A stretch of DNA of 31,400 nucleotides from RGIG9079 sp964567845 (GTDB lineage Bacteria; Bacteroidota; Bacteroidia; Bacteroidales; Marinifilaceae): assembly GCA_964567845.1 (NCBI GenBank), contig CAZMOG010000016.1, forward strand, positions 1 through 31,400, written 5' to 3'. The stretch's first letter is position 1. Each line of letters starts with the position of its first letter. The notes beneath the pieces are model-generated. The model was not told the origin of the DNA, did no database searches, and saw only the letters and a list, made by a program, of their open reading frames with translations. Below are positions 7,910 to 15,773 of the stretch, in pieces. The translations under genes were made by a program, and so were the position numbers.

Positions 7910-8691
7910 TGGAATTGGTAAAACTTGAAAATATTTGTGCCGGTTACGAGGGCAAGAAGATTCTTGACAATGTAAACCTGACCATCAACGAAGGTGATTT
8001 CATTGGCATTATCGGACCTAACGGAGGGGGCAAAACAACCCTTCTGAAGGTTATTATCGGAGCCCTCAAACCATTTAGCGGTCAGATTAAAAAGGCAACA
8101 AGCACTGAGAATCTTTTCGGTTACCTGCCACAAAATCAGAAGTTTGACAAAAAGTTCCCAATAACCGTTGCCGAGGTGGTTCTGTCGGGATTGATGCAAA
8201 AGAAGGGGCTCTTTGCCCGATACACAAATAACGAGAAAGAGCGTGTCGATAACCTTTTGGAACAGTACGGACTGCTTGAGTATAAGGATCGTGCCATAGG
8301 GGATTTGTCGGGGGGCCAGGCTCAACGCGTATTGCTCTGCAGGGCAATCATATCAAACCCCAAAATATTGGTACTCGACGAGCCGACAACCTATATCGAT
8401 GCCAACTTTGAGAAGGAGTTCTACTCACTGCTCAACAAGTTGAACAAAGAGATGGCAATTGTCATGGTATCGCACGATATTGGAACTATATGCAGCTACG
8501 TTAAGAGTATTGCTTGTGTAAACCGAGGTCTGCACTACCACAACTCAAACATAATAACCAATGAGGATCTGCAGGCATATAACTGCCCTATAGAGCTGGT
8601 GAGTCATGGCAATATTCCACACAGAGTGTTGCATAACCACAATGCTCCGCACCACCACAACTGCGGTTGCGAAACACATAATCACAAATAG
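7909..8691 (+). CDS. znuC: Metal ABC transporter ATP-binding protein with His/Cys-rich tail
   Basis: A 260-residue ABC ATPase that powers the metal importer. Walker A is GPNGGGKTT (36-44), the signature LSGGQAQR lies at 133-140, Walker B ILVLDEPT at 153-160 and the switch His in MVSHD at 186-190. The last 28 residues carry at least nine His and two Cys (HNHNAPHHHNCGC and THNHK), a likely cytoplasmic metal-sensing or metal-handing tail. The ATG at 7909 shares a base with the upstream stop; a GTG at 7906 is possible but less likely. The permease gene follows four bases after the stop. Confidence 0.93.
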   Translation: MELVKLENICAGYEGKKILDNVNLTINEGDFIGIIGPNGGGKTTLLKVIIGALKPFSGQIKKATSTENLFGYLPQNQKFDKKFPITVAEVVLSGLMQKKGLFARYTNNEKERVDNLLEQYGLLEYKDRAIGDLSGGQAQRVLLCRAIISNPKILVLDEPTTYIDANFEKEFYSLLNKLNKEMAIVMVSHDIGTICSYVKSIACVNRGLHYHNSNIITNEDLQAYNCPIELVSHGNIPHRVLHNHNAPHHHNCGCETHNHK

Positions 8692-8695
8692 AGAC

Positions 8696-9502
8696 ATGGA
8701 ATCACTACTTGAATATAGCTTTTTTCAAAACGCATTGATTGCCACTCTGCTCATAAGTATTTGTTGCGGATTGGTGGGAACCTATATCGTGGCCAGAAGA
8801 ATGGTCTTTATCAGCGGAGGTGTAACCCACGCCTCGTTTGGAGGGCTGGGAGTGGCATATTACATGGGAGTATCGCCGCTTATGGGCGCAACTATCGGTG
8901 CATTAATCTCGTCGGTTGCACTGACATGGCTATCCAAAGACAAGAAGATTCGCGAGGACTCGCTCATTGGAATATTCTGGTCGGTTGGTATGGCCATCGG
9001 TATTTTGTTCATGAACATGACTCCGGGATATGTACCGAACTTAGTATCATTTCTCTTTGGAAACATATTGACCGTTACAAGTGACTTGCTGTTATTTGCA
9101 GCGATACTGACTGCAGGGGTGATACTCTTTTTTGCACTGCTCTACCGTCCCCTATTCTACTTTGCATTCGACAAAGAGTATTGTAAAACCAACAGCCGAA
9201 ATATTGCAGTATTGGAATATGGCAGCATGATTATCATTGCATTGACAATTGTTTTGTGCATGAAATTGGCCGGTATTATTCTTGTCATTTCATACCTGAC
9301 AATCCCCCAGGCAATAGGCAGTATGATTACAAAAGATTTCAAAAGGTTGTTAATTATCTCGACTCTTATCAGTATCTTTGGGTCGGTAATCGGTTTGTGG
9401 GTATCGGCCCTGACAAACACCCCCGGTGGAGCTACAATTGTTATCTGCTTTGTAATAATTCTGACCCTCTGCCGGGCATACAAAAAGATTAGAAATAGAT
9501 AA
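8696..9502 (+). CDS. znuB: Metal ABC transporter permease (ZnuB/MntB family)
   Basis: A 268-residue ABC-3 family permease with about eight hydrophobic segments. Family features are MVFISGGVTHASFGGLG near residues 37-53 and the conserved stretch LAGIILVISYLTIPQAIGSM in the second half, and the protein ends in a short basic tail (KKIRNR). A longer frame opens at 8606 inside the ATPase gene, but its first 30 residues are the out-of-frame His-rich tail; the ATG at 8696, four bases after the ATPase stop, gives the normal start. With the two genes before it, it forms a complete importer. Confidence 0.92.
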   Translation: MESLLEYSFFQNALIATLLISICCGLVGTYIVARRMVFISGGVTHASFGGLGVAYYMGVSPLMGATIGALISSVALTWLSKDKKIREDSLIGIFWSVGMAIGILFMNMTPGYVPNLVSFLFGNILTVTSDLLLFAAILTAGVILFFALLYRPLFYFAFDKEYCKTNSRNIAVLEYGSMIIIALTIVLCMKLAGIILVISYLTIPQAIGSMITKDFKRLLIISTLISIFGSVIGLWVSALTNTPGGATIVICFVIILTLCRAYKKIRNR

Positions 9503-9521
9503 ACCAAATAACAGTAACACA

Positions 9522-10904
9522 ATGAAGAAACTACAATTGACAGCCATGCTGCTTATGCTATCGGCATCGGCAGTTATGGCACAGACATTGACCGAGAAAG
9601 AGATAAACTCTTTTAAGAATGATTACAACAACTACCAGAATGCCAAGGCAATCCAGAATGTTGTAATGAGCAACGCCTCCTTGAAAGAGTTGGTACATGA
9701 CCATAGTGTAACAAACAGTGTTGACCACAACTTCAAATACAGAGTTGATGTTAAAGGAATCACAAATCAACAAAGTTCAGGCCGTTGCTGGATGTTCACC
9801 TCGTACAATGTGTTGCGCCCTGCAGCAATCAAAAAGTTCAATGTAAACGGAAATTTCCACTTCTCAAAGAACTATTTGTACTTCTACGATATGCTTGAGA
9901 AAGCAAACCTATTCCTTGAGAATATCATTGCCACAACAGGCAAATCAATTACCGATGAAGAGGTTGTTTTCTACTTGAAGAACCCTGTTGACGATGGTGG
10001 CGTTTGGAATTTGTTCTACAACTTGGCAGAGAAGTATGGAGTTGTTCCTGCCGATGTTATGCCCGAAACAATCCACTCAAACAACACAGACCAGTTGGCA
10101 GCCCTTTTGAAGGAGCTGCTACGCGGAGGAGCATATAAGATTCGTACAATGGCCGATGCAAAAGCCAAAGAGAGCGCACTACGCGAGCAGAAACTTGAAA
10201 CTATGTCGCAAGTTTACCGTTTGCTTGCATTCTGTTTGGGCGAGCCTCCTACCCAATTCACATGGAGATACACCAACAATGCCGGCGAGGACAAAACTTT
10301 GACCTCTACCCCAATGGAGTTCTATAAATCTATCATACCAGAGAACTACAATCCTCAGCAGTATATCATGATTATGAACGATCCTACCCGCGAATACTAC
10401 AAGGTTTACGAAATTGCAAACTACCGTAACTCTATCGAGGGCATCAACTGGATCTATTTGAACCTTCCAAACGACGAAATCAAGGCATCGGCTCTTGCCT
10501 CTATCAAGGCAAATCAGGCAATGTACGCATCGTGCGATGTTGCCAAACAGATGAACATTACCGACGGCGTTTTGGCCCTTGGTCAGTATGATTACCAGGG
10601 ATTGCTTGGAATTGATTTGACAAGCATGGATAAAAAGGCAAGAATCCTTACACGCCAAAGCGGCTCTTCACACGCAATGCTTCTTATGGCGTGCGATACC
10701 GACGAGAATGACAAGCCTGTTAAGTGGCAGTTCGAAAACAGCTGGGGTCCAAAGGGACATAACGGTTATTTGACCTTTACCGATGGCTGGTTTGATGAGT
10801 ATATGTTCCGTCTTGTTATCGACAAGCAGTTCCTAAGCGAGAAGGCGCAAAAGGCTGTAACCCAAAAGCCTGAACTTCTCCCAGCCTGGGACTACATGTT
10901 CTAA
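9522..10904 (+). CDS. pepC: C1-family aminopeptidase (bleomycin hydrolase / PepC-like), exported
   Basis: A 460-residue papain-fold peptidase. The triad is Cys89 in QQSSGRCWMFTSYN, His384 in SGSSHAMLL and Asn406 in FENSWG, in the order and spacing of aminopeptidase C / bleomycin hydrolase. The C-terminus is PAWDYMF; in this family the C-terminal arm lies in the active-site cleft and limits the enzyme to aminopeptidase action. Unlike cytoplasmic PepC, it starts with a clear signal peptide (about residues 1-20, ending VMAQ), so it probably acts in the periplasm. It lies 19 bases after the permease gene with no terminator between, and a strong terminator follows, so it is likely co-transcribed with the metal importer. 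Confidence 0.92.
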   Translation: MKKLQLTAMLLMLSASAVMAQTLTEKEINSFKNDYNNYQNAKAIQNVVMSNASLKELVHDHSVTNSVDHNFKYRVDVKGITNQQSSGRCWMFTSYNVLRPAAIKKFNVNGNFHFSKNYLYFYDMLEKANLFLENIIATTGKSITDEEVVFYLKNPVDDGGVWNLFYNLAEKYGVVPADVMPETIHSNNTDQLAALLKELLRGGAYKIRTMADAKAKESALREQKLETMSQVYRLLAFCLGEPPTQFTWRYTNNAGEDKTLTSTPMEFYKSIIPENYNPQQYIMIMNDPTREYYKVYEIANYRNSIEGINWIYLNLPNDEIKASALASIKANQAMYASCDVAKQMNITDGVLALGQYDYQGLLGIDLTSMDKKARILTRQSGSSHAMLLMACDTDENDKPVKWQFENSWGPKGHNGYLTFTDGWFDEYMFRLVIDKQFLSEKAQKAVTQKPELLPAWDYMF

Positions 10905-10930
10905 AAGAACCACTTTTAACCATAAAAATT

Positions 10931-10969
10931 ACGGGCGAGGTTTCAAATTGATTCCTCGCCCGTTTTTTT
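10931..10969 (+). terminator. Rho-independent terminator after the aminopeptidase gene
   Basis: A perfect 10-base-pair stem, ACGGGCGAGG (10931-10940) with CCTCGCCCGT (10954-10963), a 13-base loop and a run of T to 10969. It closes the importer/aminopeptidase operon. The 43 bases 10919-10961 recur with a single mismatch at 11771-11813. Confidence 0.85.
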
Positions 10970-11029
10970 AATAACTTTTGAAAAACTGCTGTTTTTTTTA
11001 ACTTGCAGTGCAATCTAAATATCAAAAGT

Positions 11030-11761
11030 ATGAAACAGAAATTTTACTTATTAATGACATTGTTGAGCATGACAGCTATTCTTGCTTGTAATGACAATGA
11101 CAAACAAATTGAGCCAACTCCCAATGGTTCTCCGGAAGATACAACAACACAAACTCCGGGTTCAAATCCAGTGCAAACCCCTCCGTCTGATTATGATAAT
11201 TTGCCGGAAAAGCAGGAATACATTGTAAAAGGAGGCAAAGAGATAGCATTAACTATTGATGAGAACATGCTGTATATATGGCTACCACAAGAGACATATA
11301 AATCACTTCAAGAGCAACGCAAGAACGCAGGCGAACCTGAAGTTTTATATCACAATCATCTTTATCGCTCATGCACAAATATGTTCGATTCCTTGATAGA
11401 CGAGGAGTTACTTGATTATAAAAATTATGTAGAAACATTGATTTACAAAGACGAAATTGCCAAATGCGATTCAACCATTGTGGTTGCTCCTGCATATATA
11501 GATACACAAGGCGATACAGTTTTCGTTCATAATCAGATATATGTTAAACTTAAAGATGAAAATACCGACCTTGAATTGCTAAAAACAGCAGCAAAGAAAT
11601 ATGAAGCATACATTGGCAAAGCATCACTTAACTCATACTTTTTGATATGCTACGGCAATAATCGTAAATTAAGCCCCGTAAGCGTTTCAAATTATTTAAT
11701 TGAGAGTAACCTATTCGAATTAGTTGAGATTTCTGTCTTAACTGAACACATAAAACTATAA
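11030..11761 (+). CDS. Lipoprotein resembling a free-standing subtilase (S8) propeptide
   Basis: A 243-residue lipoprotein with lipid site Cys20 (ILAC) and a Thr/Pro-rich linker at about 28-56. Residues 168-238 (NQIYVKLKDEN, then LLKTAAKKY, SYFLICYG, NYLIESNLFELVE) resemble the N-terminal prodomain that precedes the catalytic domain in Bacteroidales S8 serine peptidases, but here the protein ends right after it and no catalytic domain follows in any frame. So it may be a peptidase inhibitor or folding helper, or just share the fold. The frame opens at 11003 with TTG; the ATG at 11030 gives a proper signal. It stands alone between two hairpins of the same family. The prodomain likeness is from memory, not a search. 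Confidence 0.65.
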   Translation: MKQKFYLLMTLLSMTAILACNDNDKQIEPTPNGSPEDTTTQTPGSNPVQTPPSDYDNLPEKQEYIVKGGKEIALTIDENMLYIWLPQETYKSLQEQRKNAGEPEVLYHNHLYRSCTNMFDSLIDEELLDYKNYVETLIYKDEIAKCDSTIVVAPAYIDTQGDTVFVHNQIYVKLKDENTDLELLKTAAKKYEAYIGKASLNSYFLICYGNNRKLSPVSVSNYLIESNLFELVEISVLTEHIKL

Positions 11762-11784
11762 ACAACTTTCACCATAAAAATTAC

Positions 11785-11813
11785 GGGCGAGGTTTCAAAT
11801 TGACTCCTCGCCC
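11785..11813 (+). terminator. Hairpin after the propeptide-like lipoprotein gene
   Basis: Stem GGGCGAGG (11785-11792) with CCTCGCCC (11806-11813), 13-base loop, followed by ATTGTATTT, a poorer T tract than in the copy at 10931. It is the second copy of a 43-base unit (11771-11813). Probably a weak terminator. The rest of the intergenic stretch up to 11926 holds nothing else I can name. Confidence 0.6.
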
Positions 11814-11926
11814 ATTGTATTTAAATCCAGTTTCTAGAACGTTTAACTCACTACGATTTCTATCAGGACGCTAATGACTTGTTTTTATTTTTTTAACAAT
11901 TGTTCCCCCAAAAAAGGACAATTCTC

Positions 11927-11958
11927 TTTCATTTAAAAAAAAAATCTGTATATCTTTG
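11927..11958 (+). promoter_or_regulatory. Promoter of the BF3164-like lipoprotein gene
   Basis: The -7 box TATCTTTG (11951-11958) matches TAnnTTTG exactly, with TTTC at 11927-11930, one base off the -33 element, spaced 20 bases. The leader is about 45 bases and ends in an alternating TA tract that runs into the start codon. Confidence 0.6.
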
Positions 11959-11993
11959 TGCCGTAATCATAATAGCGTAGAAATTAATAGGTT

Positions 11994-12008
11994 TATATAT
12001 ATATATAT
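11994..12008 (+). repeat. Alternating TA tract at the translation start
   Basis: Fifteen bases of strictly alternating T and A occupy the place of the ribosome-binding site and include the first two bases of the ATG at 12007. A tract like this can gain or lose units and change spacing or structure at the start of translation; there is no direct evidence that it does. Confidence 0.6.
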
Positions 12009-13047
12009 GAATACGAAACTATTTATATTCGGCTTTTTACTTTGCCTGGGTGTGTCATGCTCAAAAGATAATGGCAATACGGTATATTATGATGCTTTTC
12101 CAAAGGAGATTCAATTGACAGGGGAAATTGTTAATATCGATGATACCATATTGCACAATTATCCACTCCTAACAATGATTGAGGATAAGTTAGTAATACT
12201 TGATTATGCAACCGATGAGTATTATTATCATGTGTATGACACTATTGATTACTCATATAAATATTCGTTTGGTAAAAGGGGGCGTGGGATAGGTGAGTTA
12301 ATGTATAGTGGAAGTTTATATCACAATAAAGGTATTTTATACGTTGATAATGGACTAAAACGCAGTGAAATTCTCGCATATAAAATTGCTGATGATTGTG
12401 CAGAAATAATTGACACCATAAACTTACCTAATGAAGAGGAGATGTGCATAATAAGATTTGTTGTAGAACCTAACAAATGTATTTGGGGATTACCGGTTTC
12501 AGGTAAAGAAGATAGAAGATTATATAAAATCGGGAATAATCGTAATATTCTTGATTCTCTTTACCATATACCAAAGAATCCTGAGTGGTCTCTATCAAAA
12601 CCAACTTACACCTGGATGTCACACATTGCATTCAACCATAATAACAGCAAATTAGTATTGGCAACGTGTGGAGGAGAGAGATTAGATATCTTAAATACTC
12701 AAAATGGTGATAGCTTAACTATTGTTGGGTCTGGAGGTAATCCAACTCCTGATATCAAAAACGGTAATATACATTTAGATTATAAAGTGATAGGTTTCAG
12801 AAAACTACAAGTTACGGATAATCACATATATGCATTATACTCTGGACAATATTATAAAGATATGATATGGAGTGATGCAGAAGAGATATACTCAATGAAT
12901 GTATATACACTTGATGGAGAGCCCGTTATAAAATATCATTTTGACAAACCTATAATCAGTGTGTATGTTGACGAAAAAAACAGAACAATGTACACTACTG
13001 CCGTAACCGGCGAAGAGGAGGAGTCCATTGTGAAATATAAATTCTAA
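12007..13047 (+). CDS. BF3164-like beta-propeller lipoprotein
   Basis: A 346-residue lipoprotein with lipid site Cys18 (LGVSC). The body looks like the six-bladed propeller family typed by BF3164: LVILDYATDEYYYHVYD, then KYSFGKRGRGIGEL, repeated blade-like strands, and HIYALYSGQYY near 280. The motif GKRGRGIGEL is the usual marker of this Bacteroidota family. Function is unknown; members sit in the cell envelope. The frame opens at 11956, but that is inside the promoter leader; the ATG at 12007 gives the lipoprotein signal and I chose it. It is a single-gene unit with its own promoter, and the DNA is AT-rich compared with its neighbours. Confidence 0.75.
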   Translation: MNTKLFIFGFLLCLGVSCSKDNGNTVYYDAFPKEIQLTGEIVNIDDTILHNYPLLTMIEDKLVILDYATDEYYYHVYDTIDYSYKYSFGKRGRGIGELMYSGSLYHNKGILYVDNGLKRSEILAYKIADDCAEIIDTINLPNEEEMCIIRFVVEPNKCIWGLPVSGKEDRRLYKIGNNRNILDSLYHIPKNPEWSLSKPTYTWMSHIAFNHNNSKLVLATCGGERLDILNTQNGDSLTIVGSGGNPTPDIKNGNIHLDYKVIGFRKLQVTDNHIYALYSGQYYKDMIWSDAEEIYSMNVYTLDGEPVIKYHFDKPIISVYVDEKNRTMYTTAVTGEEEESIVKYKF

Positions 13048-13057
13048 AAAAAGTTGA

Positions 13058-13104
13058 TACGACAACGGGCGAGCAGTCAATTTGATTCCTCGCCCGTTGT
13101 TGTA
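13058..13104. terminator. Long hairpin between convergent genes, probably bidirectional terminator
   Basis: A 16-base-pair stem with one G-T pair (13058-13073 with 13089-13104) and a 15-base loop. Its core GGGCGAG/CTCGCCC and loop TCAATTTGATTC match the hairpins at 10931 and 11785. On the minus strand it is followed by a run of seven T (13046-13052), so it should end ispF transcription best; on the plus strand there is no T run. Confidence 0.7.
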
Positions 13105-13167
13105 CCAACTACTTTATTTCTATTTACCCACTTCTAATTCTCAAACTAACCCCTAACTCATAACAAA

Positions 13168-13647
13168 TCAATCCTTAATTATCAAAACCGTCGCGTATGC
13201 CGAAACGCCCTCTTCGCGCCCCTCGAAACCAAGTTCCTCAGTGGTTGTGGCCTTAATGGAAATATCATCAATATCGATTCCCATAACCTCGGCAAGCACC
13301 CTCTGCATTTCGGGAATGTGAGGTTTAAGCTTAGGGCGTTGCATACACAAAATAGAGTCGACATTACCTATTTTGAAACCTCGCTCACCAATCAATTCCA
13401 CTGTACACTTTAAAAGAATTTTGCTATCGATAGCCTTGTAGCTATTATCGGTATCGGGGAAATGATAACCAATATCACGCATTGCCGCGGCTCCCAACAG
13501 GGCATCGCAAATTGCATGGATAAGAACATCTCCATCAGAGTGTGCAACACACCCCTTAACATGCTCTATCTTCACTCCTCCCAACCACAATGGCAACCCC
13601 TCTTCAAGACGGTGCACATCAAAACCTATTCCTGTTCGTATTTTCAT
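13168..13647 (-). CDS. ispF: 2-C-methyl-D-erythritol 2,4-cyclodiphosphate synthase
   Basis: A 159-residue enzyme of the non-mevalonate isoprenoid pathway that cyclises CDP-methylerythritol phosphate, releasing CMP. Metal ligands are Asp10 and His12 in GFDVHRL and His44 in HSDGDVLIHAI; DIGYHFPDTD and the C-terminal KATTTEELGFEGREEGVSAYA are diagnostic. The open frame runs up to 13710, and ATGs at 13653 and 13647 are both possible; 13647 gives the typical MKIR start and length. It is a single gene, divergent from murF, with a -7 box at 13673-13680. Its product feeds the polyprenyl carrier needed by the cell-wall genes opposite. Confidence 0.95.
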   Translation of the reverse strand: MKIRTGIGFDVHRLEEGLPLWLGGVKIEHVKGCVAHSDGDVLIHAICDALLGAAAMRDIGYHFPDTDNSYKAIDSKILLKCTVELIGERGFKIGNVDSILCMQRPKLKPHIPEMQRVLAEVMGIDIDDISIKATTTEELGFEGREEGVSAYATVLIIKD

Positions 13648-13672
13648 ATTCATTATAATCTTAGAATCTATG

Positions 13673-13680
13673 CAAAAGTA
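13673..13680 (-). promoter_or_regulatory. Promoter -7 box of ispF
   Basis: TACTTTTG on the minus strand matches TAnnTTTG, 25 bases before the chosen ATG at 13647. It falls where the -33 element of the divergent murF promoter should be, so the two promoters overlap. Confidence 0.55.
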
Positions 13681-13692
13681 AGAAAAATAAGT

Positions 13693-13700
13693 TACCTTTG
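13693..13700 (+). promoter_or_regulatory. Promoter -7 box of the murF operon
   Basis: TACCTTTG matches TAnnTTTG and ends 28 bases before the murF ATG. No TTTG is present at -33; that position is covered by the ispF -7 box. Confidence 0.55.
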
Positions 13701-13728
13701 CTAAAATCATAGAAGCTGTTTAAATTTT

Positions 13729-15015
13729 ATGGAGATTAGTGATATATATTCGCTATTAAAGGGGCACAGAGTAACAACCGACACAAGGGCAGTTGTTTCG
13801 GGCGATGTTTTTTTTGCGCTTAAAGGAGAAAACTTCGATGGTAACTCATTTGCACAACAAGCAATTGAGAATGGAGCATTTATGGCAATCATCGACAATC
13901 CCAAATATGCCTCATTGCCAAGAACCCTGCTTGTCGAGAATGTTCTGCACACCCTGCAACAGGTAGCAGCCTACCACCGACACAAATTGGGAATTCCAAT
14001 TTTGGGCATTACCGGTACCAATGGAAAGACAACGACCAAAGAGCTTTGCCACGCAGTTATCAGTAAAGGGGTAAATTGTGTTGCGACAAAAGGTAATCTA
14101 AACAACCACATTGGAGTACCGCTTACCCTGCTCTCGATGGATGAAACCACCCAATTCGGAATTGTTGAGATGGGAGCCAACCACCCCGGAGAGATTGAGT
14201 TTCTATGCAACATTGCCGACCCCGATTACGGATTGATTACCAATGTCGGAGAGGCCCATATTGAGGGCTTCGGCAGTAAAGAGATGATTATAGAGACAAA
14301 AACCGCCCTATACAGACACATAACAGCAAAAGGTGGAAAACTTTTCGTAAACAGTTCCGATGCTCTGCTAATGTCAAAAGCGGAAAAGGTTGAGACATAC
14401 ACATACGGAGATTCCGGAACAATTGCCAAAGGAGAGTTGAAACAAAGCATTCCTAATATGGTTCTGGAGCTTTACACTCCACATGGCCACCTCTACATCA
14501 AGACAAATCTGATTGGAGGTTACAACTACCACAATGCAATGGCGGCAATTGCACTTGGACGATACTTAAGAATCGACGATTCCGAGATTGCCAATGCAAT
14601 TGAACAATACACCCCGGGCAATATGCGTTCCCAACTCATAAAGAGCGAAAGCAATACCATTGTTTTGGATGCTTATAACGCAAATCCCACAAGTATGAAT
14701 GTTGCAGTAACCAACTTTGCCAACATTCAACGCGATAAAAAGGTTGTAATCCTTGGAGAGATGCGCGAACTGGGACACCGAGAGGCAGAAGCCCATGCCG
14801 AGTTGGTTAATTTGGTTTTGGAGCAAAATTTCAACAAAGTATATTTTGTAGGCAAACCATTTGAGAATCACAAAGATAGAGCCACGAATATCATTTGGTG
14901 TGAAAACACCGAAAGATTAATTGAACTACTAAAGGTGGAAAAGCCCGAAAATTCAATTATTTTTGTGAAGGGTTCCCGAGGAAACCGATTGGAAAGGATT
15001 GTTGAACATCTATAA
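13729..15015 (+). CDS. murF: UDP-N-acetylmuramoyl-tripeptide--D-alanyl-D-alanine ligase
   Basis: A 428-residue Mur ligase that adds D-Ala-D-Ala to the UDP-MurNAc tripeptide, the last cytoplasmic step of the peptidoglycan precursor. The N-terminal domain has TDTRAVVSGDVFFALKGENFDG (17-38), typical of MurE/MurF; the ATP loop is GITGTNGKTTTKEL (93-106); the central domain shows EMGANHPGEIE and NVGEAHIEGFGS; the C-terminal domain has VLDAYNANPTSM and VILGEMRELG, the MurF signature. Length is normal. It leads an operon with the glycosyltransferase 11 bases later. Confidence 0.95.
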   Translation: MEISDIYSLLKGHRVTTDTRAVVSGDVFFALKGENFDGNSFAQQAIENGAFMAIIDNPKYASLPRTLLVENVLHTLQQVAAYHRHKLGIPILGITGTNGKTTTKELCHAVISKGVNCVATKGNLNNHIGVPLTLLSMDETTQFGIVEMGANHPGEIEFLCNIADPDYGLITNVGEAHIEGFGSKEMIIETKTALYRHITAKGGKLFVNSSDALLMSKAEKVETYTYGDSGTIAKGELKQSIPNMVLELYTPHGHLYIKTNLIGGYNYHNAMAAIALGRYLRIDDSEIANAIEQYTPGNMRSQLIKSESNTIVLDAYNANPTSMNVAVTNFANIQRDKKVVILGEMRELGHREAEAHAELVNLVLEQNFNKVYFVGKPFENHKDRATNIIWCENTERLIELLKVEKPENSIIFVKGSRGNRLERIVEHL

Positions 15016-15026
15016 AACATAGAGTC

Positions 15027-15773
15027 GTGAGCGAGAGAGTTGTTATTATCCCTACTTACAACGAGAAGGAGAATATCGAGAACATAATCAGATATGTTTT
15101 CAATTTGAAGCCTGAGTTTGATATTGTTATCATTGATGACGGATCACCCGATGGCACAGGGGCAATTGTGAAGAATCTGCAAAAGGAATTTTCACAACTA
15201 CATCTTATTGAGCGTTCCGGCAAATTGGGCCTTGGAACTGCCTACATAACAGGATTCAAGTGGGCTCTTGAGAATGGATACAACTATATCTTCGAGATGG
15301 ATGCCGACTTCTCTCACAACCCCGATGACTTGGTTCGCCTATACGAAGCGTGCAAAAACGGAGCAGATGTATCGGTAGGTTCAAGATATGTTACAGGTGT
15401 TAACGTTGTAAACTGGCCAATGTCAAGAGTACTTCTTTCATATTTCGCATCGAAATATGTAAAGTTTGTGACAGGAATGCCAATCCACGACTCGACTGCA
15501 GGATTTGTATGCTATACAAGAAAAGTGCTTGAAACCATTGATTTGGATGCAATCAAATTCAAGGGTTACGCTTTCCAAATTGAGATGAAATTTACCTCGT
15601 GGGCATTAAAATTTGCAATCAAGGAGGTTCCAATCATATTTACCGACAGGACTTTAGGCACTTCAAAAATGAGCGGAGGAATTATCTCCGAGGCTCTATG
15701 GGGAGTTGTGCAGTTGCGTTTAAGAGCAATGACTGGAAAAATTAAGCCAAAACGGCATAAAATAGAGGCATGA
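15027..15773 (+). CDS. Polyprenol monophosphomannose synthase (Dpm1-like GT2 glycosyltransferase)
   Basis: A 248-residue family GT2 enzyme of the dolichyl-phosphate-mannose-synthase group, which transfers a sugar from a nucleotide donor to a polyprenyl phosphate at the inner membrane. It has VVIIPTYNEKENI at the start, VIIDDGSPDGTG, GLGTAYITGFKWAL, the metal-binding DAD in EMDADFSHNPDDL, and FTDRTLGTSKMS at the C-terminal side; there is no C-terminal membrane domain, as in the soluble subclass. Translation must start at GTG 15027, since it gives the usual N-terminus and no ATG is in place. It lies 11 bases after murF and overlaps pyrC by four bases (ATGA). Confidence 0.9.
   Translation: MSERVVIIPTYNEKENIENIIRYVFNLKPEFDIVIIDDGSPDGTGAIVKNLQKEFSQLHLIERSGKLGLGTAYITGFKWALENGYNYIFEMDADFSHNPDDLVRLYEACKNGADVSVGSRYVTGVNVVNWPMSRVLLSYFASKYVKFVTGMPIHDSTAGFVCYTRKVLETIDLDAIKFKGYAFQIEMKFTSWALKFAIKEVPIIFTDRTLGTSKMSGGIISEALWGVVQLRLRAMTGKIKPKRHKIEA

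Noticed and set aside
7855..8347. Minus-strand frames of 156 and 86 codons
   Set aside because: Antisense to the ABC ATPase, whose motifs are all present on the plus strand.
10179..10658. 159-codon open frame on the minus strand
   Set aside because: Lies wholly antisense to the aminopeptidase gene and has Cys-rich, unstructured composition typical of a shadow frame.
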